In this document: positions 1 to 8,612 of the stretch, one piece after another
How the letters are laid out: each line of letters opens with the position of its first letter
Position numbering within the stretch: position 1 is the first letter of the stretch
Assembly: GCA_037139095.1 (NCBI GenBank)
Contig: JBAXHD010000007.1
Span: forward strand, 1-64,000
Direction of reading: 5' to 3'
DNA: 64,000 nucleotides
Source of the DNA: WLMZ01 sp037139095
GTDB taxonomy: Bacteria; Actinomycetota; Acidimicrobiia; Acidimicrobiales; Ilumatobacteraceae
Translations under genes and position numbers: made by a program
The notes under the pieces: model-generated
Databases searched by the model: none
What the model was told of the DNA's origin: nothing
Seen by the model: the letters and a program-made list of their open reading frames with translations, nothing else

Positions 1-464
1 TCGGGCGTGCCGTAGACGACGTGAGTGAGGTTCGATGGTTTCGCCGAATCACTGGCCATCACGCTTGGCGCAGGCACATCGAATCGCTCGACGCCCGCTG
101 GCCGATTGAACGAATGCGGTGACGCTGGAGCGCTATACCGATCGGCAACTGACACCTCGACCAGCAAGCCCGTGGCGGGCTCGGTGAGCACGAGACGATC
201 GGCGGTGTGCTCGACGATTGATCCCAAGCCGACCAATGCGACGCGAGCCGCAATGCGCGACAAGTCGTCGGCATCCGTAGCGCCGACACCAAGTCGCTTG
301 AGTTGGCGCGTTGGCGATGTAACGAGTTGCAGTTGCTCGCCACCATCGCGAGTTGAAAGCCATCCACCCGTTGTTGCGTCAAGGCCAAACTCGGTGAAGA
401 ACGCCGACGATGCTGCCACATCGGGAACGCCAAGGGTGATCGAAGTAAGCCGATGCAAGGCCAT
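1..464 (-). CDS. VOC-family (extradiol dioxygenase-like) protein, 3' end cut off
   Basis: The minus frame stays open from an ATG at 464 to the window edge, giving about 154 residues with no stop. The N-terminus (ALHRLTSITLGVPDVAASS, then AFFTEFGL) is the first beta-alpha-beta-beta-beta module of the vicinal oxygen chelate fold, with the His of LHRLTSI in the usual metal-ligand position. A second module seems to begin near LTHVVYG at the edge, which fits a two-domain extradiol dioxygenase of the BphC/2,3-dihydroxybiphenyl type. It lies divergent from an MhpA-like aromatic hydroxylase, so ring cleavage after hydroxylation is a sensible role, but this is inference from context. The missing C-terminal half holds the remaining iron ligands, so glyoxalase or other VOC functions remain possible. 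Confidence 0.72.
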   Translation of the reverse strand, partial: MALHRLTSITLGVPDVAASSAFFTEFGLDATTGGWLSTRDGGEQLQLVTSPTRQLKRLGVGATDADDLSRIAARVALVGLGSIVEHTADRLVLTEPATGLLVEVSVADRYSAPASPHSFNRPAGVERFDVPAPSVMASDSAKPSNLTHVVYGTP

Positions 465-595
465 CAAACACGCCCGTTTCCAGTGAAAGCCCGCAGCGCG
501 AGTCTGCCTGCGAAGAATGGTTGCGAAACTAGGGCATGTGATACAAAAACGTCAACGCCATGCCGCCGTTCGAGGCTCAACAACTGGAGTCGATC
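465..595. promoter_or_regulatory. divergent intergenic region between VOC protein and FAD monooxygenase
   Basis: About 130 bases separate the two divergent starts and must carry both promoters. A GGAG about seven bases before the ATG at 596 acts as ribosome binding site and argues for that start over the in-frame ATG at 560, which has none. No operator palindrome was recognised. Confidence 0.4.
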
Positions 596-2053
596 ATGAC
601 TGATCTCGATGTAGTGGTGGTCGGCGGCGGCCCTGTTGGCGTGATGACCGCCCTACTGCTGAAGCAGCGCGGACTCTCGGTGCGCGTGCTCGAGCGAGCT
701 ACAGAGATCTACGACCTGCCGCGCGCCATCGTGATGGACGACGAGATTCAACGTGTGTTTCAACACGCTGGATTACTCGACGGTCTCCGCGAGATAACCA
801 CCCCGGTTCTTGGCGCCGAGTTCGTGACACCACAGGGTGAACAGCTCATCGGTATTGAGCTTCCCGTTGACCTTGCATGGCCACTCGGATTGCACCCATC
901 GGTGAGCTATTACCAGCCACAACTCGAAACGTTTCTGCGCGAGAGCGCTCGAGCTGCTGGGGTCGATCTACAACTGGGCGTCGAGGTCGGCGAGGTCTCG
1001 CAAGACGAGCACTCGGTCACCGTTCACGCGACCACGCTCAACGGCGAAACCCAATCGCATACGGCGCGCTGGCTCGTGGCTGCCGACGGCGCTTCAAGTC
1101 CGATCCGTAAACAGCTGGGCATCGACCTCGTCGACCAAGGCTTCGACCAAGGCTGGCTCGTGGTCGATGTTGAGCTCAACCGAGCTGTGCCAACACTCCC
1201 CCGGTTCGTGCAACAAATCTGCGACCCTGCTCGCCCCACCACCTTTGTGCCCGGCCACAAGAACTACCGGCGCTGGGAGTTTCAGCTGCTCGATGGTGAG
1301 ACCCGCGACAACATGATCGACCCTGATCGAGTGTGGCAGTTGTTGCAGCCATGGCTTACGCCCGCCGATGCCCGGCTCATTCGTGCGGCGGTGTATCGCT
1401 TTCACGCAGTGGTGGCATCGCGAATGCATCAGGGCCGTATCTTTCTCGCCGGCGACGCGTGTCACCAGACTCCCCCATTTCTTGGGCAAGGTCTGTGTGC
1501 CGGAATTCGCGATTGCGTGAACCTTGTCTGGAAGCTCGACCTCATCGCGCGTGGCCTAGCGGGCGCCGCCTTGCTGGAGACCTACGACGAAGAGCGACTG
1601 CCACACGCTGCTGGCCTTGTGGCACACGCTGTAGACACCGGCCGGCTCATCGATCAGCTCTCGGGGCGCCAGTCCGAGGGCGACGGACTCGGTGCCGCAT
1701 ACGGCGGCAGCCGACCCTTTCCAATTCTCGAACACGGCGTGCTGTACGGCACCCACCCGGCCATCGGGCGACAGCTACCGCAACCAACGATTGGCGAACG
1801 CCCACTCGACGAACTGCTCGGCAACGACTTCGCCGTGATTGTCGACGACCTGTCCACAGCTGCGGGCATTGCATCACAATGGGCCGGCCTCGCCGCGATT
1901 GTGGAAGTGCCCATCGCTACGTTGCCCAGCGCCTTACCCCGCGGTGGCGCTGTGATCGTGCGCCCCGATCATTACGTGGCCGCAGTAGCGCACAACGCCA
2001 CCGAGCTCGCTGCTGCATCGGCAGCTCTGCTCGCGCTGATTCGCGCCACCTAA
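596..2053 (+). CDS. FAD-dependent aromatic hydroxylase, MhpA-like
   Basis: This is a class A flavoprotein monooxygenase of 485 residues. It has the N-terminal dinucleotide motif GGGPVG (residues 10-15), the NAD(P)H/FAD DG motif (AADGASS, about 163-169) and the late FAD motif GDACHQTPPFLGQG (about 286-299), which closely resembles 3-(3-hydroxyphenyl)propionate hydroxylase MhpA. Such enzymes use NAD(P)H and oxygen to hydroxylate phenolic acids. It is shorter than typical MhpA (about 550) because the C-terminal thioredoxin-like domain is brief. The divergent VOC protein and the following CoA ligase and acyl-CoA dehydrogenase suggest use of an aromatic or phenylpropanoid substrate. The exact substrate cannot be read from sequence. 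Start chosen by the GGAG box and by homology (MTDLDVVVVGGG). Confidence 0.85.
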   Translation: MTDLDVVVVGGGPVGVMTALLLKQRGLSVRVLERATEIYDLPRAIVMDDEIQRVFQHAGLLDGLREITTPVLGAEFVTPQGEQLIGIELPVDLAWPLGLHPSVSYYQPQLETFLRESARAAGVDLQLGVEVGEVSQDEHSVTVHATTLNGETQSHTARWLVAADGASSPIRKQLGIDLVDQGFDQGWLVVDVELNRAVPTLPRFVQQICDPARPTTFVPGHKNYRRWEFQLLDGETRDNMIDPDRVWQLLQPWLTPADARLIRAAVYRFHAVVASRMHQGRIFLAGDACHQTPPFLGQGLCAGIRDCVNLVWKLDLIARGLAGAALLETYDEERLPHAAGLVAHAVDTGRLIDQLSGRQSEGDGLGAAYGGSRPFPILEHGVLYGTHPAIGRQLPQPTIGERPLDELLGNDFAVIVDDLSTAAGIASQWAGLAAIVEVPIATLPSALPRGGAVIVRPDHYVAAVAHNATELAAASAALLALIRAT

Positions 2054-2068
2054 CAGCATCCGCGCCGA

Positions 2069-3616
2069 TTAGAGGGCGCGTAGCTCGCGTCGAAGAATCT
2101 TGCCCGACGCACTCTTGGGAATGGCATCGACGATCTGCAGCAAACGAATCTGCTTGTAGCTCACAAGATGTTCTTTCACGAGCGCTTGGATTTCTTCGAG
2201 CGTGATGGTCTCGCCCGGACGCGGCACCACGAAGGCCTTGGGAAGTTCGCCTGCTTCGTCGTCGGGAACACCAATGACAGCGACATCGGCAACCTTGGGA
2301 TGCGTGATGATCAAGGCCTCAAGCTCGGCTGGCGGAACCTGGAAGCCCTTGTACTTGATGAGCTCCTTGAGGCGATCGACGATGCTCATGTGATGGTGTT
2401 CGTCGATGATGGCAACGTCGCCCGTGTGCAGCCATCCTTCGTCATCGATAGTTGCCGCAGTGGCCGACGGATTGTTGAGATACCCCTGCATCACCTGTGG
2501 ACCGCGAACCCACAACTCGCCGCGCTCGCCCACGCCTACGTCTTGGCCCGACTCGGGATCGACGATGCGGCACTCGGTGTTCGGCAACGTGATACCACTG
2601 GTGCCGGGCCGATACTGGCCCTCGGGCGTGGCGTGGCTCACCGGGCTGAGCTCGGTCATGCCGTAACCCTGCACGATCTCGCAGCCGATTCGAGCCGCTG
2701 CCTCGGCGGCAATGTCGGCACCAAGTGGGGCCGCACCCGAGAAAACCTGGGTGAGCGATGACAGATTGAAGTCATCGACCACAGGAGATTTCGCGAGCCC
2801 GAGAATCATCGGCGGCACCGCAAAGAAACGAGTGATCTTCAGGTTCTGCACGGCACCAAGCGCTTCGACAAGATCGAACCGCTGCATGGTGATTGCCGTA
2901 ACGGCGTTGGCGAGCAGTTGGTTCATCAGCACTTGCATGCCATAGATGTGGAAGAACGGCAGCGCAGCCAAGGCAATGTCGTCGGAGGCGAACTGCATGG
3001 TGACCGAGCACTGCTCGATGTTCGCGACCAAGTTGCGGTGCGTGAGCATGACGCCCTTGGGGAGCCCCGTTGTGCCCGACGAGTACGGCAGCACAATCGT
3101 GTGTGTAGCAACGTCGACCGGAACTTGCTCGATGGGATCACCGAACAGTTCGCTGAGCGGAGTAGCCCCGGCACCCTCGCCGATGACGACGACCTCGGTG
3201 ACTGCAGTGCCTTTGGCGGCGGCAATCGCCGTCTCAAGAAAGGCCGGCACCGTCACCAGAATGGTGGCTCCCGCGTCGTTGAGTTGGAACCGAACTTCGT
3301 CGGCGCCGTAGGTGGGGTTGATGGTGGTGATCGCACCACCGGCTACTGCAGCGCCATGAAACACCACGGCATATTCGGGCAGGTTCGGGGCCATCAGGCC
3401 AAGCACCGAATCGGTGCCAAAGCCGCGAGCTTGCAGCCCGCCTGCAAGCGAATGGATTGCCTTGCTCAGCTCAGCAAAGGTGTACGAGGTGGCGCCAGAT
3501 ATGTCGCGGATAGCCACGAGATCTGGCTTCGCCGCAGCATGGCGAAGCACATGAGCGGTGATGGTTGAAGCCGGGATCTCGACATCGGGCAGCGGACTGG
3601 TGTGGATGATGGTCAT
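2069..3616 (-). CDS. acyl-CoA synthetase, 4-coumarate-CoA ligase-like
   Basis: A 515-residue adenylate-forming enzyme of the ANL superfamily. The AMP-binding P-loop YSSGTTGLPKG is at 178-188, the A5 motif is GYGMTELSP, the hinge region reads GWLHTGDV followed by DRLKELIKYKGFQV, and the C-terminal catalytic lysine sits in PKSASGKILRRE. The GYGMTE and YKGFQV motifs are typical of 4-coumarate-CoA ligases and their bacterial relatives. It would activate a carboxylic acid with ATP and CoA. It is convergent with the hydroxylase (15 bases between stops) and divergent from an acyl-CoA dehydrogenase, which fits beta-oxidation-like shortening of a phenylpropanoid or fatty acid side chain. Substrate not determinable. 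Confidence 0.88.
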   Translation of the reverse strand: MTIIHTSPLPDVEIPASTITAHVLRHAAAKPDLVAIRDISGATSYTFAELSKAIHSLAGGLQARGFGTDSVLGLMAPNLPEYAVVFHGAAVAGGAITTINPTYGADEVRFQLNDAGATILVTVPAFLETAIAAAKGTAVTEVVVIGEGAGATPLSELFGDPIEQVPVDVATHTIVLPYSSGTTGLPKGVMLTHRNLVANIEQCSVTMQFASDDIALAALPFFHIYGMQVLMNQLLANAVTAITMQRFDLVEALGAVQNLKITRFFAVPPMILGLAKSPVVDDFNLSSLTQVFSGAAPLGADIAAEAAARIGCEIVQGYGMTELSPVSHATPEGQYRPGTSGITLPNTECRIVDPESGQDVGVGERGELWVRGPQVMQGYLNNPSATAATIDDEGWLHTGDVAIIDEHHHMSIVDRLKELIKYKGFQVPPAELEALIITHPKVADVAVIGVPDDEAGELPKAFVVPRPGETITLEEIQALVKEHLVSYKQIRLLQIVDAIPKSASGKILRRELRAL

Positions 3617-3834
3617 CGGGGGCCTCTCGGGTGCCTGTCGGGTGCCTCAATAGTTGGCGGGCAATGCAGTGAACAATAACCAAACAGGTACGAGCAGCCA
3701 ACCGATGCCTGCTGCCTGTCGTCACTGCCGACATCAAGCCCAGTATTTCGAACTACCGAGCGCAATACCTGACTCAACGGCACATCGGGGTACGGTGAGC
3801 CAACTGCTTGTAGCTCAGCGAATGGAGAAATGAC
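3617..3834. promoter_or_regulatory. divergent promoter region between CoA ligase and acyl-CoA dehydrogenase
   Basis: This 218-base gap holds no convincing open frame. It must contain promoters for both divergent genes. A GGAG at 3824-3827, seven bases before the ATG at 3835, is a clear ribosome binding site for the dehydrogenase. Operators could not be assigned. Confidence 0.4.
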
Positions 3835-5154
3835 ATGGTTGGTGGCGCACTGAAGATGGCCAATATGGACGACCTCGACCTGAGGATGTCCGAAGGGGTT
3901 CGCCCGCTGTATGAAGCGGTTATCGCGTTCATCCGCGACGTCGTCGATCCAATCACCGAGGAGTACTACCGCCTCGGCGAGAACCGCGCCGACCGCTGGA
4001 GCTATGCGCCTGGTCAGCTTGAGCTTCTCGAAGGCGCCAAGGCCAAGGCCCGCGAACTGGGTTTGTGGAACTTCTTCCTGCCCAACGCCGAGACCGGCGA
4101 AGGCCTCTCCAACCTCGATTACGCGTACATCGCCAACGAACTCGGCAAGAACAGCCTCGCCTCTGAATGCCTCAACTGTTCGGCACCCGACACCGGCAAC
4201 ATGGAAGTCATCGAGCGCGTCGGTACACCCGAGCAAAAGAAGCAGTGGCTCGAGCCATTGCTCCGCGGCGAGATTCGTTCGGCCTATGCAATGACCGAGC
4301 CGGGCGTGATGAGCTCCGACGCCAAGCAGATCCAGACCAGCGCCGTGCTCGATGGCGACGAGTGGCTGATCAACGGCGAGAAGTTCTACATCTCGGGCGC
4401 AGGCGATCCGCGCTGCAAGATCATGATCACGATGGTGCGCACCAACCCCGATGCAGACACCTACAAGCAGCAGTCGCAGATTCTCATTCCGGTCGACACA
4501 CCTGGTGTCGAGATCGTGGGCCCGATGCACGTGTTCGGCGCCGACGATGCGCCTCACGGCCACATGCACATCCGCTTCACCGATGTGCGCGTGCCGAAGT
4601 CAAACATCTTGCTCGGCGAAGGCCGTGGCTTTGAGATCTCGCAGCTTCGTCTTGGGCCTGGTCGTATCCATCACTGCATGCGCAGCATCGGTGCCGCCGA
4701 GCGCGCCATCGAGATGATGGTCGATCGTGGTCTGTCACGCGAAGGCTTTGGCAAGCGGCTGATCAACCTTGGCAAGAACATGGAGATCGTGTCGCGTGCA
4801 CGTATCGACGTCGAGTCAATGCGTCTGATGGTGCTCCGCGCCGCCAAGGCAATGGACACCCTCGGCAACGCCGAGGCTCGCGTCTGGGTCAGCGCCGTCA
4901 AGGCAATGGTTCCTGAGAAGTGCTGCGACATCATCGACGAAGCCATCCAGATGCATGGTGCCGCCGGCATCTCGCAGTGGTTCCCGCTGGCCGACATGTG
5001 GCACAGCCAGCGCACGCTGCGTCTGGCCGACGGCCCCGACGAAGTGCACCACCAAGTGGTGTCACGCGCCGAAGTGAAGAACCGCGAAGCCGAGCGTTTG
5101 GCCAACCTCAAGGGCGATCAGCGCCCGACAGGCGCAGCCTTCACCGGTCCGTGA
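3835..5154 (+). CDS. acyl-CoA dehydrogenase, ACAD10/11-like
   Basis: A flavoprotein dehydrogenase of 439 residues. The FAD-binding segment AYAMTEPGVMSSDA and the C-terminal stretch IQMHGAAGISQWFPLADMW followed by RTLRLADGPDEVH are characteristic of the ACAD10/ACAD11 type rather than the short-chain enzymes. It would introduce the alpha-beta double bond into an acyl-CoA and pass electrons to ETF. The start is supported by a GGAG box with seven-base spacing. It faces the CoA ligase divergently, so both probably belong to one degradative pathway. A strong hairpin follows the stop. The ETF needed as acceptor could be the one at 21.8-25.1 kb, but that is only a possibility. Confidence 0.9.
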   Translation: MVGGALKMANMDDLDLRMSEGVRPLYEAVIAFIRDVVDPITEEYYRLGENRADRWSYAPGQLELLEGAKAKARELGLWNFFLPNAETGEGLSNLDYAYIANELGKNSLASECLNCSAPDTGNMEVIERVGTPEQKKQWLEPLLRGEIRSAYAMTEPGVMSSDAKQIQTSAVLDGDEWLINGEKFYISGAGDPRCKIMITMVRTNPDADTYKQQSQILIPVDTPGVEIVGPMHVFGADDAPHGHMHIRFTDVRVPKSNILLGEGRGFEISQLRLGPGRIHHCMRSIGAAERAIEMMVDRGLSREGFGKRLINLGKNMEIVSRARIDVESMRLMVLRAAKAMDTLGNAEARVWVSAVKAMVPEKCCDIIDEAIQMHGAAGISQWFPLADMWHSQRTLRLADGPDEVHHQVVSRAEVKNREAERLANLKGDQRPTGAAFTGP

Positions 5155-5160
5155 AATAGC

Positions 5161-5194
5161 CAGAGCGCGAGCGACACGCGTCGCTCGCGCTCTG
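5161..5194 (+). terminator. perfect 15-bp inverted repeat, probable terminator
   Basis: Six bases after the dehydrogenase stop, CAGAGCGCGAGCGAC (5161-5175) and its exact reverse complement (5180-5194) flank a four-base loop ACGC. The stem is very GC-rich but no T-run follows, so it may act as a T-less terminator or as an mRNA-end stabiliser. Confidence 0.6.
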
Positions 5195-5275
5195 CTGCTG
5201 AGATGTTGTCCTCGAACATTGGCATCATGCAGCGGCCAGCCGACACCAACTGGTTATCGTCGGACGCGCCCCCTT

Positions 5276-6211
5276 ATGTCGTCGTCGTCCGTCTCTCTTT
5301 CGCCATCGTCACGGCGCACTGCGTACATCTTGTTGGCGATGACCGTTGCCTTCGGCAGCGTGGCATTCACGCTCGTGAAGCTCGCTCTCAAAGAGATATC
5401 CCCGCTCAGCCTTGCCACGGGTCGCGTGGTCGTTTCGGCGTTGGTGTTCACAGCCGTAGTGATGCGCTCACCCCATCGGCGGCGACCCATTGAGCCCGCC
5501 GATCGCGTACGAGTATTGCTCTGCGGCTTTGGTGGCTCGGCGGTCTTTCATCTCCTGTTCAGTTGGGGACAGATGCACGTGTCGGTTGCCATCGCGTCGG
5601 TGATCATGGCCACCTTTCCCGTGATGGTCGCCATCGGCGAAGTCGTCTTCTTGCATCATCGTCTCAGGCGCCCTCAAGTGGTCGGCCTAGCACTGGCTGC
5701 TGCCGGGTGCGCAGCTATTGGAATCGCTGGAGGTAGCGCGCACACAGGATCCACCGTTACCGGCATGCTCGCCGTGATGCTCTCAACGCTCACCTGGGCG
5801 GGCGTCACGGTGGCAACGCGCAGCATCGCCCATCGCTACGACCCATGGTGGCTCAACACCCCGGGCACCGTGATCGGCGCAGTATTCATCTTGGTCATCG
5901 ACATACCCGGCCTGCACGAGTTCACGAGTTTGTCGATCAAGGCATGGATCGCCGTGATTTGGCTGGGGTCAGCAAGCTCGGCATTCATCTATTTTGCGAT
6001 GGCGCGCGTGATGACGGTGGTGTCAGCCACAACTACTGCGTCAATCAGCACGGTGGTCACGCCAACCAGCGTGATCGTTGCGTGGGTCATTCTGGGCAAC
6101 GCCCCCACGCTTACTGAGGTACTCGGTGGACTCGTGGTGATCGCCGGCGTTGTGTTGGTCACCCAGCAGACACCAACAGATGCTGTCGGTCTTGAGACTG
6201 CTGCCGCCTGA
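5276..6211 (+). CDS. EamA/DMT-superfamily membrane transporter
   Basis: About ten hydrophobic helices arranged as two EamA repeats. The first begins YILLAMTVAFGSVAFTLVK with the conserved KLALKEISPLSLATGR stretch, and the second begins AVMLSTLTWAGVTVATRS. Members export metabolites, amino acids or nucleotide sugars from the cytoplasm, and the substrate here is unknown. The ATG at 5276 gives a 311-residue protein of normal family length. An upstream in-frame TTG at 5219 would add 19 polar residues without support. No strong ribosome binding site precedes either start. It stands alone, convergent with the Ddn-like gene. Confidence 0.8.
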   Translation: MSSSSVSLSPSSRRTAYILLAMTVAFGSVAFTLVKLALKEISPLSLATGRVVVSALVFTAVVMRSPHRRRPIEPADRVRVLLCGFGGSAVFHLLFSWGQMHVSVAIASVIMATFPVMVAIGEVVFLHHRLRRPQVVGLALAAAGCAAIGIAGGSAHTGSTVTGMLAVMLSTLTWAGVTVATRSIAHRYDPWWLNTPGTVIGAVFILVIDIPGLHEFTSLSIKAWIAVIWLGSASSAFIYFAMARVMTVVSATTTASISTVVTPTSVIVAWVILGNAPTLTEVLGGLVVIAGVVLVTQQTPTDAVGLETAAA

Positions 6212-6217
6212 GCGGGA

Positions 6218-6661
6218 TCAGCGGTTGGTGGTCACGAACACCGGAATGATCCGGTCGGTCTTGGCTTCGTAGTCGGCGTAACTCGGATACACCGCAACCG
6301 AACGCTGCCACCACAGCGCACGTTCTTCACCGAACACTTCGCGCACCGAGACGGCAACCGGAGTAGGGCCGTCTTGCACGAACACTTCGTCGGGATCGGC
6401 AACCAGGTTCTTATACCAACCCGGGTTGCTGGGTGCGCCACCCATTGAAGCCACAAGCGCGTACTGGCCCTCGTGCTCTACTCGCATGAGCGCGATCTTG
6501 CGTACGTTGCCGCTGCGGTGGCCGCGCATCGTGACAACGATAATTGGGATACCGGTGTCGAACAGCGAGTTGCCCTCTATGCCGCCAGAAGCTTCGTAGG
6601 CATCGATCTGGTCGCTGACCCATTTCGACCTACTGGGGATGTACTCACCTTCGATGTTCAT
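6218..6661 (-). CDS. F420H2-dependent nitroreductase-family protein (Ddn/DUF385)
   Basis: A 147-residue split beta-barrel protein of the deazaflavin-dependent nitroreductase family. The N-terminal EGEYIPS with WVSDQIDAYEASGG is the family signature, followed by the cofactor-binding region (VVTMRGHRSGNVRKIALMRV) and ASMGGAPSNPGWYKNL, which contacts F420. Relatives reduce quinones or nitro compounds with F420H2. The ATG at 6661 is preferred because the alignable N-terminus starts there. A GTG at 6679 is possible. It lies between a transporter (convergent) and a fucosidase (divergent), so context gives no pathway. It points to F420 production in this organism. Confidence 0.87.
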   Translation of the reverse strand: MNIEGEYIPSRSKWVSDQIDAYEASGGIEGNSLFDTGIPIIVVTMRGHRSGNVRKIALMRVEHEGQYALVASMGGAPSNPGWYKNLVADPDEVFVQDGPTPVAVSVREVFGEERALWWQRSVAVYPSYADYEAKTDRIIPVFVTTNR

Positions 6662-6750
6662 GCACGGAGGATATTTCACCTCAAGGGGCGCGCGCCACGC
6701 CGCACTGACGGTTCGTTGAGCGACCTCACCCGATCTGTAATGTCGCCGCC

Positions 6751-8091
6751 ATGGGAGACTTCACCGCCGATTTCGAGTCGTTACAGCAACACGTTGTGCC
6801 CCAATGGTTTGGCGAAGCCAAGTTTGGCGTGTTCGTGCATTACTACCCATCGTCGGTGCCGGCGTACGCGCCAATCAACGATGATCCGTTCACGTTGGCT
6901 CGCGAAAAGGGTGACTACATCGCGTTCACCGAGTGCCCATATTCAGAGTGGTACATGAACTCACTCGCGTGCGAAGGCTCGTCGGTTCACAAGCACCATC
7001 TCGCCACCTACGGCGACAAGCCCTACGACGAGTTCGTCGCCGAGTTCTACGAAGCATCTGCGGGTTGGCAGCCGCAGCGTTGGGCCGACCTGTTCGCTGC
7101 CGCAGGCGCGAAATACTGCGTGATGGGAACAAAGCACCTCGATGGTGTTCTGCTCTGGCCGAGCAAGTTCACGAATCCGTACAAGGGGTCGGCTTGGACA
7201 TCGCCACGCGACATTGTGGGCGACGCGTTTGATGCCATTCGATCCGTCGGCATCCGCATGGGCATGTACTACTGCGGCGGCCTCGACCTCACCTTCCAAG
7301 GCCTTGGTTACAACAGTTGGGAAACCATCTTCGCCGCAGTCCCGCAGAGCGACGAATACCGCGACTACGCCTTGGGCCACTACTACGAACTCATCGAGCG
7401 ATATGCGCCCGACCTGATCTGGAACGACGTGGGCTTCCCCGGTTTCGGCCAAGGCGCAGCGCAGTTGATGGCCGACTATTACAACGGCAACCCCAACGGA
7501 ATCATCAACGATCGTTTCGACCCCATCGGTGTTGCTCTCGGTACTTCGCATGCCGACTACATCACGCCCGAATACGCACTCGGGTTCATTCGCAACGACA
7601 AGCCGTTCGAGTGGTGCCGCGGCGTTGGCACGAGCTTCGGTTACAACCAGATCGAAGACGAGTCCACCTACATGTCATCTCGCGACTTGATTCAGTTGCT
7701 CATCAACGTCGTTGCCGATGGCGGCAACCTGTTACTCAACGTTGGCCCCACCGCAAGCGGCGAGATTCCATTCGCCCAGCAACAGCGTCTGCTCGACATT
7801 GGCCAATGGCTCAAGGTGAACGGCGCCGCCATCTACTCAACGCAACCACACCCCACCTCAACGCTGTCCACGAACGAAGGCCATGTTGTACGAGTCACCA
7901 CTGGCACCGAGGGCGAGACATACGCAATCGTGATGGGTCAACCTTCGGGCCGCGAACTCGTCATCACCGGCCTACCCGAAGGGCCCGTGCAACTGCTCGG
8001 CTACAGCGGTCTACTGCACCGATCGGGCGATCTCGTCGAGTTACCCATTCGCCCCGACGATCGCCCCGCATTCGCTCTGCGAATCGGCTAA
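6751..8091 (+). CDS. GH29 alpha-L-fucosidase-like glycosidase
   Basis: A 446-residue protein with the GH29 fold. WFGEAKFGVFVHYYPSSVP at 19-37 carries a substrate-contacting His (H30), KHLDG (128-132) follows, and APDLIWND ends in D226, aligned by position with the catalytic nucleophile of the usual LIWFDG motif. The C-terminal 90 residues form the beta-sandwich. No signal peptide is visible, so the enzyme appears cytoplasmic, unlike many fucosidases. It stands alone with no sugar transporter or fucose catabolic genes nearby. The motif around the nucleophile (WND, not WFDG) is slightly divergent, so a related GH29 substrate is possible. Confidence 0.85.
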   Translation: MGDFTADFESLQQHVVPQWFGEAKFGVFVHYYPSSVPAYAPINDDPFTLAREKGDYIAFTECPYSEWYMNSLACEGSSVHKHHLATYGDKPYDEFVAEFYEASAGWQPQRWADLFAAAGAKYCVMGTKHLDGVLLWPSKFTNPYKGSAWTSPRDIVGDAFDAIRSVGIRMGMYYCGGLDLTFQGLGYNSWETIFAAVPQSDEYRDYALGHYYELIERYAPDLIWNDVGFPGFGQGAAQLMADYYNGNPNGIINDRFDPIGVALGTSHADYITPEYALGFIRNDKPFEWCRGVGTSFGYNQIEDESTYMSSRDLIQLLINVVADGGNLLLNVGPTASGEIPFAQQQRLLDIGQWLKVNGAAIYSTQPHPTSTLSTNEGHVVRVTTGTEGETYAIVMGQPSGRELVITGLPEGPVQLLGYSGLLHRSGDLVELPIRPDDRPAFALRIG

Positions 8092-8109
8092 CGCCAACGG
8101 AGCCAACGC

Positions 8110-8457
8110 CTAGCCCTCGGCAGCCTCGTCGAGAGCAATCGCTGGCCGATGCATCACCGCGCTGGTTGGCGTAAAGGTGATGGTCACGTCGTGCACCTGC
8201 ACGGTGCCATCGACAATGAGGCTGTAGCCGTAGGGGTCTGCGGGCGGCCACACCATCGATACCGACGGACGAGCCCCCGCGTTCTCGGCAGTACGCCGAC
8301 CGACCTCGGCACTCAGCGCACTCGATTCGTGAACCCATACCGGAGCAATCGCCACCGCTCGAGCGCCGCCTTGATCAGAGACGGTGAGCAAATAGCACCA
8401 GCCGATCTGGCGCTCGATAGCTGCGGGAAGTTCGGCAAGAGACACGACAACACTCAT
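8110..8457 (-). CDS. pyridoxamine 5'-phosphate oxidase-like split-barrel protein
   Basis: A 115-residue protein with flavin split-barrel features: GWCYLLTVSDQGGARAVAI near the N-terminus, and VSMVWPPADPYGYSLIVDG in the middle, a stretch seen in small actinobacterial PPOX-family proteins that bind FMN or F420. The shortened length is normal for this subgroup. Convergent with the fucosidase and followed upstream by the peroxiredoxin promoter region. No substrate can be assigned. Confidence 0.7.
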   Translation of the reverse strand: MSVVVSLAELPAAIERQIGWCYLLTVSDQGGARAVAIAPVWVHESSALSAEVGRRTAENAGARPSVSMVWPPADPYGYSLIVDGTVQVHDVTITFTPTSAVMHRPAIALDEAAEG

Positions 8458-8612
8458 GCGCTCACCCTAGATGCAACGCTTGTTTGACGATTCGAAAAGA
8501 CCTGTCTCGTAATTCTTGAGTGGATTAGTCGGGAATTGCACGTAGCGTATGCGCCAAAGCAGCGCTCGAGCCATCGCATGCCCGGGCAACCACTCACAGA
8601 GGAGAACCCACC

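Noticed and set aside
1333..2205. 290-codon plus-strand frame overlapping the end of the FAD hydroxylase
   Set aside because: Shadow of the hydroxylase in another frame. The sequence is Arg-rich without recognisable domains.
3613..4569. 318-codon minus-strand frame across the acyl-CoA dehydrogenase
   Set aside because: Antisense of strong ACAD sequence. It overlaps the promoter region and shows no family motif.
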